Part shown: in pieces, positions 1 to 5,035 of the stretch | Numbering within the stretch: the first letter of the stretch is position 1 | Layout: each line of letters begins with the position of its first letter | Assembly (NCBI GenBank): GCA_028291285.1 | Contig: JAQGIJ010000137.1 | Coordinates: 1-5,687, forward strand | Source of the DNA: Phenylobacterium sp. | GTDB taxonomy: Bacteria > Pseudomonadota > Alphaproteobacteria > Caulobacterales > Caulobacteraceae | DNA: 5,687 nt | Reading direction: 5' to 3' | Translations under genes and position numbers: made by a program | Notes under the pieces: model-generated | What the model was told of the DNA's origin: nothing | Seen by the model: only the letters and a program-made list of their open reading frames with translations | The model's database searches: none

Positions 1-161
1 TCGTCGAAGGTCTGAAGGATCGCCTCGGTGTTGCGTTCGACGCGGGACTCGCAGCGCTCCCAGTCCGGCTGCGGATAGACGCCCGCGAGCGCCTGGACCT
101 GGTAGTAGTCCTCGACGTCCACCGAGAGGGCGTTGGTGATCGGATCTTGCGTCGCCGCCAT
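1..161 (-). CDS. Polysaccharide deacetylase, XrtA/PEP-CTERM type (N-terminal fragment)
   Basis: Only the first 53 codons are in the window; the gene continues past the left edge. The protein begins MAATQDPITNALSVDVEDYY and goes on QVQALAGVYPQPDWERCESR. The block ALSVDVEDYYQV (residues 11-22) is the hallmark N-terminus of the NodB-fold deacetylases found in exosortase-A exopolysaccharide loci. There the D-x-E-D cluster (D15, E17, D18) takes the place of the usual TFDDG metal/catalytic motif. Members are thought to remove N- or O-acetyl groups from the exported polymer or its intermediates; the substrate is unknown. The ATG at 161 puts the motif at the usual distance from the N-terminus. It lies 22 bases after the stop of the beta-barrel gene, so the two are almost certainly co-transcribed. 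The preceding G-run, about 9 bases upstream, is only a weak ribosome binding site. The rest of the catalytic domain and the C-terminal extension cannot be checked here. Confidence 0.85.
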   Translation of the reverse strand, partial: MAATQDPITNALSVDVEDYYQVQALAGVYPQPDWERCESRVERNTEAILQTFD

Positions 162-183
162 CAACCAAAGCCCCCCGCCGTCA

Positions 184-1692
184 TCAGAAGCGCTTCTCGA
201 TCGCGACCAGCAGGACGTTCTCGCTCAGGTGTTCGCCGCCCACGACGAGCCGGCGGCCCTCCCTGTGGCTGTAGGTTCCCTGGATCGTCGCCTTGGCGTT
301 CAGCCAGTAATAGAGGCTGACGGAGCCGCCATAGTTCTCGCTCTTGCCGTAGATCGGGCTCGCGTAGGTGCGCGCGAAGCTGGCGTCCGCCGAGAAGTCG
401 AGGTCGGGGCGCAGTCTGCGGCTGTAGGACACCGATCCGATGAGCGATCGGTCGTGGGTGTTGGAGCGCAGGAAATGCCGATCCGACCAACGGGTCGATA
501 TGCTCACCGCGTGGACCGCCGTCTGGAACACCAGGTTTGCCTGGGCGGCCTTGTTCAGCGAGGTCTCGTTGTAGGCGTTCTCCTCCGGCGTCAGGGTGGT
601 CGGCACGATCGGCGGCGGCAGCACTGCCGTCTGGGCCACGAACTCCGAGAAGGAGGAGGCGACGAAGAACTGGTCCGGCGCCAGCGTCTCCCGGTAGTAG
701 CCCTTCAGCGAGAGCTTCTGGCCGAACTCGATGTCGGCGTCGGCCGACCAGGCCGTGTGATTGTAGCGCTCCCCGCCCTCGAGGCTGAAGGTCGACTGGT
801 CGTTCAGGCGGAATTCCAGGCCGGCGCTGAGCAGCGGCGAGTGAACGTCGGTGACGCCCGCCTGGTAGACCCGCTCGTAGCCGGCGCGGGCGATCGCCCG
901 AAGGCCCGGCGTCAGCCGCACGAACACCGACTCGACCGCGTTGCCGGTGCGGAATCCGTTGTTGTCGCGCTCGAACTGGGCGGTGGTCAGCAGCTGCACG
1001 CCGGCGTGCCGGTTTCCCGTGTCGGCGCGCCCCACCACCTGGACGATGTTGTCGTTGGACGGCAGCAGCGGAACCGTGCTGCCGTCGGCCTCCGAGAAGA
1101 ACACCTGCATGTAGCGGGCCGCGGCCCCGATGTCGGCGACGTCGCCGAGCGTGGTCGCGACCTGCGGGCCGACGCGGTAGACGGCCACCTGGGCGCGCCC
1201 CTGGGTCCCCGAGCGGTCGACGGCCGATTGGCCGAAGGTCGTGGTGTAGCCGTTGGTGACGGTGCCGTCCGCCTCGATCCACAGCCGGCCCGGCATGATG
1301 GTGTAGGTGGCCCCGCCGTTGGTGAACAGCGAGCCGCCGTTCAATCGGTTGGTGCGCGCGTACCAGTCGTAGGCGTAGTGCGCATTCACCGTGCCGGCGA
1401 ACGGGCCGCTGTTGAACGTTACGGCGGCGCCGGCCAGCCCGCGGGTGATGAAGTCCGACTGGCGCTGGTTGGAGGTCAGGTTGGCGTTGTCGGTGTAGGT
1501 CTCCTGCAACCCCACGTAAGGCGCGATGAACAGCGGCGGACCGGCGGGCGGGGGCGGCGCGGTCCCCATCTGCGGCAGGTCATAAGGGGCCGCCGCCGCC
1601 GGACCGGCGACCGCTGCGGCCGCTGTCGCACAGAGCGCAGTCGCCCAGAACAGGCGGCGCTTGAATCCCGCCCACGCGAAGTCGCCTGACAT
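184..1692 (-). CDS. Outer-membrane beta-barrel protein of XrtA/PEP-CTERM exopolysaccharide loci (TIGR03016-like)
   Basis: 502 residues. A signal peptide is clear: a basic patch at K11-R13, a hydrophobic stretch at about 14-30, and a likely signal peptidase I site in the alanine run at 32-36. C21 does not sit in a lipobox. A proline-rich linker (about 45-53) precedes the first strand block, IAPYVGLQETYTDNANL (56-72), which resembles the conserved start of the PEP-CTERM-associated family TIGR03016. From about 55 to 502 the sequence is rich in aromatic residues and in alternating hydrophobic/polar stretches, and it ends in ...VAIEKRF with a terminal phenylalanine, as outer-membrane barrels recognised by the BAM machinery do. 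The longest probable extracellular loop is near 355-378 (proline-rich). It is the fourth gene of the operon, 29 bases after the kinase stop. Its role is unproven in this family; a polymer exit porin is a reasonable inference from its position among export genes. Family assignment is from recalled motifs, not a profile search. Confidence 0.8.
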   Translation of the reverse strand: MSGDFAWAGFKRRLFWATALCATAAAAVAGPAAAAPYDLPQMGTAPPPPAGPPLFIAPYVGLQETYTDNANLTSNQRQSDFITRGLAGAAVTFNSGPFAGTVNAHYAYDWYARTNRLNGGSLFTNGGATYTIMPGRLWIEADGTVTNGYTTTFGQSAVDRSGTQGRAQVAVYRVGPQVATTLGDVADIGAAARYMQVFFSEADGSTVPLLPSNDNIVQVVGRADTGNRHAGVQLLTTAQFERDNNGFRTGNAVESVFVRLTPGLRAIARAGYERVYQAGVTDVHSPLLSAGLEFRLNDQSTFSLEGGERYNHTAWSADADIEFGQKLSLKGYYRETLAPDQFFVASSFSEFVAQTAVLPPPIVPTTLTPEENAYNETSLNKAAQANLVFQTAVHAVSISTRWSDRHFLRSNTHDRSLIGSVSYSRRLRPDLDFSADASFARTYASPIYGKSENYGGSVSLYYWLNAKATIQGTYSHREGRRLVVGGEHLSENVLLVAIEKRF

Positions 1693-1721
1693 TCTCTAAG
1701 CCCCCCGATTGCCCTTTGACT

Positions 1722-2543
1722 TCAGGATCCTCTCGAATAGCGAACAGGGGATTGCGATTGATCCGTCTTGTTGAAGACGAGTGCGACCCTGGATTCGTCG
1801 AGCGGCCCTGCTTGTCTGTGAAGAATGCCCAGTCCTTCATCCAGATCAACACGCTTGGTCTGGCCCTTTGCTGCGACGAATAGGATCTGGCCGGCGTGAC
1901 TGGCCAGCGAGATGGTCTCGCTGCACGACAGGACAGAGCCGGAGTCGATGATCACGATCCGCTGCTCGGGCCCTTCGTGCAGCCGCTCCAGCAGCGAGCG
2001 CATGCGTTCGCTGGCGATCAGTTCCGGCGCGGCGATCCGCGGCCGGCCGGCCGGAACGGCGTAAACGCCCTTCACGCTCGTCGAGTAGAGGATGTCGCTC
2101 ATCTCGAGCTCGTCGTTCTCGAGGAAGTCGAGAAGGCCGAGCTCGTCAGCCAGCTTCATGCGCCGCGACAGGTCCGGGCTGCGCATGTCGGCGTCGATCA
2201 GGATGACGCGGCAGTCGCGCTCGAACATGAAGCTCATGGCGAGTCCCAGGGTCACTGTCGTCTTGCCCTCCCGCGGGCTGGCGCTGGTGATCAGGATGGT
2301 CCGCGGATCGTTTGCGGCCGCCGCCGGGCCGGCGTGGATGCGCGACATCATGTGGCGCTTGATCACCCGGAACTCCTCCCGCGTGCGGGATTCGTCGAAG
2401 TGCGGCGTGCGCACCGCGCCGATGCGTTTCACCTCGCCCGAGCGGGTGACGAACGGCTGCAGATGGGAGGTCGGCTCCTCCGGTGACCGGCTGGTCTCCG
2501 GGCTCGTCGCCATCAGGGTGGGAAGGTCGGCAATATTGTTCAT
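1722..2543 (-). CDS. BY-kinase-like P-loop ATPase (XrtA-associated tyrosine autokinase family)
   Basis: 273 residues, cytoplasmic, no membrane segment. An N-terminal tail of about 50 residues is followed by E56-x-x-R59-x-x-K62 (EEFRVIKR), the counterpart of the EX2RX2R oligomerisation motif of bacterial tyrosine kinases. Walker A is [10 protein letters not shown] (87-96, lysine K94), Walker A' is [12 protein letters not shown] (113-124; D117, D119) and Walker B is IVIIDS (196-201, D200). ELIASERM (174-181) and VFNKTD (256-261) also fit the XrtA-linked kinase family (TIGR03018-like). Such kinases control polymer length through cycles of autophosphorylation and oligomerisation with a Wzz partner. 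Here the partner is the separate upstream gene, whose stop is 21 bases away, giving the split architecture. Oddities: R91 in the P-loop where glycine is frequent, DSGS after Walker B where DxPP is usual, and only three tyrosines (Y153, Y161, Y269), so there is no C-terminal tyrosine cluster. ATPase identity is firm; tyrosine kinase activity is less certain. Confidence 0.88.
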   Translation of the reverse strand: MNNIADLPTLMATSPETSRSPEEPTSHLQPFVTRSGEVKRIGAVRTPHFDESRTREEFRVIKRHMMSRIHAGPAAAANDPRTILITSASPREGKTTVTLGLAMSFMFERDCRVILIDADMRSPDLSRRMKLADELGLLDFLENDELEMSDILYSTSVKGVYAVPAGRPRIAAPELIASERMRSLLERLHEGPEQRIVIIDSGSVLSCSETISLASHAGQILFVAAKGQTKRVDLDEGLGILHRQAGPLDESRVALVFNKTDQSQSPVRYSRGS

Positions 2544-2564
2544 GAAAGGCGCCCCACTAACCGT

Positions 2565-3992
2565 CTACTGCAAGGACCTGTACGTCAGCGACGCCAGGTT
2601 TCTGCCGATGGCGGCGCGCAGCGCGGCCAGCGGATGGGCGTAGCGCATCGCCGGTTTCGTGCTCCACGCCGGCTCCCAGGCCACCGTCCCGACGACCGGG
2701 AGCTGGAAGGCCTGTTCGAGCTCTCGCGGGGAGACGAAGATTCCCTTGATGGCCGCGCGCAGGTAGGCCGCGATCAGGCCGCCGCCGATGGCCACGACGG
2801 CCGCCAGCGCCAGGTAGAGCGGACGCTTCGGGCCGATCGGAAAATCCGGCACGGTCGGCTGGCGGGTGACCTGGTACTTGCCCGACCCGTCGGCGCCGTA
2901 CACCGCCTCCGAGAGGCGAGCGGCTTCGCGCCGGGTGATCAGCTGCTGGTAGTTGATCCGCAGCATCTCGTCGTTGCGCTGCAGGTCCATCCACTGCGAC
3001 TGCTGAGCCGGTGGCAGCACCGGCGCCGCGCGCCGCCGCGGTTGAGCGCTGCGCTGGGCGGTCTCCAGGCGGCGGCGCGCAGCTTCGACCAGCGGATTCT
3101 CCGCCGGCGCCGCCGGCGCAGCGGCCGGCGCGGCGCGGGCCTCCTCGTCGCGCGCGGCCACGGCCTCGGCGAGCTGGCGCTTGGCGGTGACCACATCCGG
3201 ATATTGTTCGGTGAACTGGGTCCGCAACTGATCCACCCGGGCTTGCAGCGTATAGACCCGCTCCGTCGCCGCGGAGGTCTTGGCGGCCTGCGGCGCGGCG
3301 GCTTGCGCCACGGCCGTCTCATAGGCCGCCCGCGCGGCGGGCAGGTCCGACGCGACGCCCTCGTTCACCACCTCCGGCAGCGGCGCAGCGGCGAACGCCG
3401 GGTTGTTGCGACGGAAATCGGAGATCCGCACCTGCGAGTCGGCCAGCATCGCTTCGTAGGACGCGATCTGGTCGTCCAGGAACTTGCCGGCCTGGCGGAG
3501 CTCCTGCTGGCTGCGGTTCAGGTTGCGCGAGACGAACTCGGTCAGCAGCAGTTGCACGACGTTGCGGGCGCGGACCGGGTCGCTGTCGCGGTAGTGGAAC
3601 TCGAAGAAGCCGTCGCCCTGGTCGGGCGCCACGACGATCCGACTTCTGAGCGAGGCGAGCGCCTGGGACATCGCCGCCTTGCCCATGCCGCTCGTGGCGG
3701 GGTCCAGCCGCCGGACCACCCGCTCGAGGTTCTGGTCGTTCAGCAGCGTCTTGGCGACCACGTACGGACTGCCGTAGTTGTCACCGACGAGGGAGACCCC
3801 TTGGGCGGCGGCGGCTATCGGGGTCTGCTTGTTCACGTACATCTGCCCCCAGGCGTCATAGACGTCGGGCATGCGCAGCACGTAGACGGCGGCCACGCCG
3901 AAGATCAGCGAGGCCGTGAAGACGGCCAGCCACTTGCAGAACCAGATGCGCCTGGCTTCGTCGTAGATCAGGGCGATGAGAGCGCCGATCAT
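2565..3992 (-). CDS. Wzz/GumC-type polysaccharide chain-length determinant (XrtA type)
   Basis: 475 residues, inner membrane. The first transmembrane helix is at about 19-39 and the second at about 391-411. The latter is preceded by a proline-rich stretch (QPTVPDFPIGPKRPLYL, 378-394) typical of polysaccharide co-polymerases. Between them lies a large periplasmic region with predicted helical/coiled-coil parts (about 155-195 and 240-285), including EQYPDVVTAKRQLAEA (262-277), a recurrent motif in this family. An alanine/proline-rich linker (286-300) and an arginine/proline patch (316-330) interrupt the second helical region. The C-terminal 60 residues are cytoplasmic and include VSPRELEQAFQLPVVGTV (420-437), as in proteins that activate a separate BY-kinase. 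The ATG at 3992 is preceded by AAGGG ending 10 bases upstream, and an upstream ATG at 4002 is out of frame. The protein sets polymer length and probably bridges polymerase and export protein. Best family match by memory is TIGR03007-like. Confidence 0.9.
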   Translation of the reverse strand: MIGALIALIYDEARRIWFCKWLAVFTASLIFGVAAVYVLRMPDVYDAWGQMYVNKQTPIAAAAQGVSLVGDNYGSPYVVAKTLLNDQNLERVVRRLDPATSGMGKAAMSQALASLRSRIVVAPDQGDGFFEFHYRDSDPVRARNVVQLLLTEFVSRNLNRSQQELRQAGKFLDDQIASYEAMLADSQVRISDFRRNNPAFAAAPLPEVVNEGVASDLPAARAAYETAVAQAAAPQAAKTSAATERVYTLQARVDQLRTQFTEQYPDVVTAKRQLAEAVAARDEEARAAPAAAPAAPAENPLVEAARRRLETAQRSAQPRRRAAPVLPPAQQSQWMDLQRNDEMLRINYQQLITRREAARLSEAVYGADGSGKYQVTRQPTVPDFPIGPKRPLYLALAAVVAIGGGLIAAYLRAAIKGIFVSPRELEQAFQLPVVGTVAWEPAWSTKPAMRYAHPLAALRAAIGRNLASLTYRSLQ

Positions 3993-4089
3993 CTTGCTTC
4001 ATCCCTTGCCGGCCGGCCGCTGGGCCGGTGGCGTCTGCGATTGATGCTCGGCCGCCGCGGCGAGCCCGAGAGTGAGGACCTGGCTGGCG
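3993..4089 (-). other. Intra-operon spacer with GC-rich dyads
   Basis: This 97-base gap between the export gene and the chain-length gene is the longest inside the operon; the other gaps are 21-29 bases. It holds two inverted repeats. One is CCGGCC-GCTG-GGCCGG at 4013-4028, directly upstream of the AAGGG ribosome binding site (4003-4007) of the chain-length gene. The other is CTCGG/CCGAG (4047-4051 and 4066-4070) enclosing the 10-base palindrome CGCCGCGGCG (4053-4062). Neither is followed by a T-run on the minus strand, so an intrinsic terminator is unlikely. They could form mRNA structure that tunes translation or stability of the downstream genes, but in such GC-rich DNA short dyads also arise by chance. 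Confidence 0.35.
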
Positions 4090-4713
4090 TCAGAACCAGC
4101 GTTCCGGGATGCGGATGACGTCCCCCGGCAACAGGGTCTTGTTGGCCCGCATGTTCCCCGACCTGACGAGATCGCTCAGGTGCAGGGGATAGGTCCGGTA
4201 GCCGCCGTTCTCCCGGCGGATGAGCACCGCACGGTTGCCGCTGGCGAAGGTGTTCAGCCCGCCGACCTCTATCATGACGTCGAGCGCGGTGAGCCCGGCG
4301 TGATAGGGAACCGTCTTGGGCGTCACGGCCGCGCCGATCACCCGGATCGCGGCGGAGTTGGTCGGCGCCGCAAAGCTCTTCACCAGCACAGTGACCACCG
4401 GGCTCTGGATATAGCCGCCCAGCGCGTCGCGCAGATCGGCGGCCAGCTCGGTCGGCGTCTTGCCCTGGGCCTGGATGTCCTGCACCAGCGGCGTGGTGAT
4501 CTTCCCGTCCGGCCGCACCGGCACGTCGGTCGAAAGCTCGGGATTCTTCCAGACGAAGATCTGAAGAATGTCGCCGGCCCCGATCTGGTAGTCCGACTGC
4601 GCGGCTATCGCCGCCGCCGGCGCGAGGCGAGCCGGCCCCGGCTCCGCCGTCGCCGCCAGCGGGACGCTGACGGCAAGCAGGCTCACAAACCCCAATGTTC
4701 GGATCGCGATCAT
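4090..4713 (-). CDS. Wza/OPX-type polysaccharide export protein (XrtA/PEP-CTERM type, short)
   Basis: 207 residues. A signal peptide (hydrophobic at about 6-21, likely cleavage after ATA at 21-23) leads to the polysaccharide export domain at about 40-112, opening SDYQIGAGDILQIFVWKNPE and containing VRPDGKITTPL (66-76). An SLBB-type domain follows at about 122-168, with IRVIGAAVTPKTVPY and LDVMIEVGGLNTFASGNRAVL. The protein ends PGDVIRIPERWF, very close to the characteristic end of XrtA-locus export proteins (TIGR03027-like). It should act in the periplasm/outer membrane as the conduit for the polymer. There is no cysteine anywhere, so it cannot be a lipoprotein, and no C-terminal amphipathic membrane helix follows the final motif, unlike full-length Wza. 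The start at 4713 is supported by the signal peptide and by a strong GGAGG (minus strand, 4725-4721) seven bases upstream. It is the first gene of the operon. Confidence 0.9.
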   Translation of the reverse strand: MIAIRTLGFVSLLAVSVPLAATAEPGPARLAPAAAIAAQSDYQIGAGDILQIFVWKNPELSTDVPVRPDGKITTPLVQDIQAQGKTPTELAADLRDALGGYIQSPVVTVLVKSFAAPTNSAAIRVIGAAVTPKTVPYHAGLTALDVMIEVGGLNTFASGNRAVLIRRENGGYRTYPLHLSDLVRSGNMRANKTLLPGDVIRIPERWF

Positions 4714-4720
4714 AGCGCCC

Positions 4721-4725
4721 CCTCC
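4721..4725 (-). promoter_or_regulatory. Ribosome binding site of the export protein gene
   Basis: On the minus strand GGAGG is followed by a further G-run and lies seven bases before the ATG at 4713. It is the best Shine-Dalgarno match among the minus-strand genes, consistent with this being the first gene of the transcript; the downstream genes have weaker G-rich sites. Confidence 0.7.
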
Positions 4726-4727
4726 AC

Positions 4728-4740
4728 GACCAGTCTGGTC
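4728..4740. promoter_or_regulatory. Perfect dyad GACCAG-T-CTGGTC, operator candidate
   Basis: Two perfect 6-base arms flank one central base. The dyad ends two bases before the ribosome binding site of the export gene (4725), so it would lie in the leader or just downstream of the promoter, where a repressor could block transcription. As RNA a one-base loop cannot form, so a protein-binding DNA site is more likely than a hairpin. No regulator gene is in the window and no family can be named. Confidence 0.35.
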
Positions 4741-4759
4741 AGGCCTTATGGGTACGGGA

Positions 4760-4773
4760 GCGTCCGGCGGGCC
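4760..4773 (-). promoter_or_regulatory. Weak sigma-54-like (-24/-12) element candidate
   Basis: On the minus strand CGGCCCG-CCGG-ACGCT keeps the invariant GG and GC of sigma-54 promoters at the correct ten-base spacing (GG at 4773-4772, GC at 4761-4760). It departs from the consensus at other positions, notably the TT before GC. It would start transcripts about 35 bases before the export gene. Some XrtA/PEP-CTERM loci are controlled by RpoN with the PrsK/PrsR two-component system, which makes this worth noting, but GG-N10-GC is common by chance in GC-rich DNA. Confidence 0.15.
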
Positions 4774-4811
4774 GACATATCGAATGATGGTCTGGAGGTT
4801 CGGTCCCGCGG

Positions 4812-4851
4812 GCCCCTCGCGACGGCCGGTTTGATCGTCGCGGCAAGGGGC
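4812..4851. repeat. Large imperfect inverted repeat
   Basis: The left arm GCCCCTCGCGACG (4812-4824) pairs with CGTCGCG (4836-4842) and, after a three-base bulge GCA (4843-4845), with AGGGGC (4846-4851). This gives 13 pairs around an 11-base interior. It overlaps the palindrome CCCGCGGG (4805-4812) at its left edge. No T-run follows on either strand, so it is not a standard terminator. It may be a regulator site or a structured RNA element in the divergent promoter region. Confidence 0.4.
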
Positions 4852-4909
4852 GGATGGGCCCGGCGGAACACGCGATTGGGCAGGCCGGCCCGTCGGGAAG
4901 CTTGGCTTT

Positions 4910-4966
4910 AATGGCCGGAACGAGATTTACATCCGTTATCTTGTGTCGCTTAACAAAAGAAATATC
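4910..4966. promoter_or_regulatory. AT-rich patch, probable promoter zone
   Basis: This is the most AT-rich stretch of the window. On the plus strand TTTACA (4926-4931) resembles a -35 box, but the best -10 candidate about 18 bases later (TTAACA, 4950-4955) is poor. On the minus strand GATAAC (4940-4935) resembles a -10 box without a good -35. A bulged dyad, AACGAGAT-TTAC-ATCCGTT, spans 4919-4937. Position and composition favour a promoter for the plus-strand gene about 70-100 bases downstream; exact boxes cannot be fixed. Confidence 0.35.
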
Positions 4967-5026
4967 GCGGCACGGCCGAGGTGGGTTCGTCTGGCGTCGC
5001 GTCCTTGCAGGCGCAGGCACCAGCAC

Positions 5027-5033
5027 GGAGGTG
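5027..5033 (+). promoter_or_regulatory. Ribosome binding site of the dioxygenase-like gene
   Basis: GGAGGTG is a near-perfect anti-16S match. The core GGAGG ends four bases before the ATG at 5036, a rather short spacing. No other in-frame ATG start lies nearby, so the site decides the start. Confidence 0.7.
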
Positions 5034-5035
5034 TG

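Larger units (their letters stand above)
4714..5035. promoter_or_regulatory. Divergent intergenic region
   Basis: These 322 bases separate the minus-strand exopolysaccharide operon from the plus-strand dioxygenase-like gene, so they must hold promoters for both unless transcripts enter from outside. No convincing gene is seen. Visible parts are a perfect dyad at 4728-4740, a possible GG-N10-GC element at 4760-4773, the palindrome CCCGCGGG at 4805-4812, an imperfect large dyad at 4812-4851, and a conspicuous AT-rich patch at about 4910-4966 in otherwise GC-rich DNA. The individual elements are listed separately. Confidence 0.6.

Noticed and set aside
161..1282. Minus-strand open frame (373 codons) in another frame of the barrel gene
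   Set aside because: It is a frame-shifted Arg/Gly/Pro-rich reading of the barrel gene. Its last seven codons coincide with the junction mini-ORF, but the body has no recognisable domain.
133..1689. Long plus-strand open frame (518 codons) opposite the barrel gene
   Set aside because: It is the antisense shadow of a gene with a signal peptide and barrel pattern. The product is full of Arg/Gly/Val repeats with no domain, and such frames are normal in GC-rich DNA.
1896..2643. Two plus-strand open frames (1896-2486 and 2092-2643) opposite the kinase gene
   Set aside because: Both are antisense to a gene with clear Walker motifs, and neither shows a domain or ribosome binding site.
3993..4089. 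Intrinsic terminator between export and chain-length genes
   Set aside because: GC-rich dyads are present, but no T-run follows on the minus strand and the downstream genes need read-through.
2634..4118. Long plus-strand open frame (494 codons) opposite the chain-length gene
   Set aside because: It is antisense to a well-supported Wzz protein. The composition is dominated by Arg, Gly and Leu, without a start signal or domain.
4072..4911. Plus-strand open frame (279 codons) opposite the export gene and into the intergenic region
   Set aside because: It covers the complement of a well-supported export protein and the likely promoter region; the product is Arg-rich and featureless.
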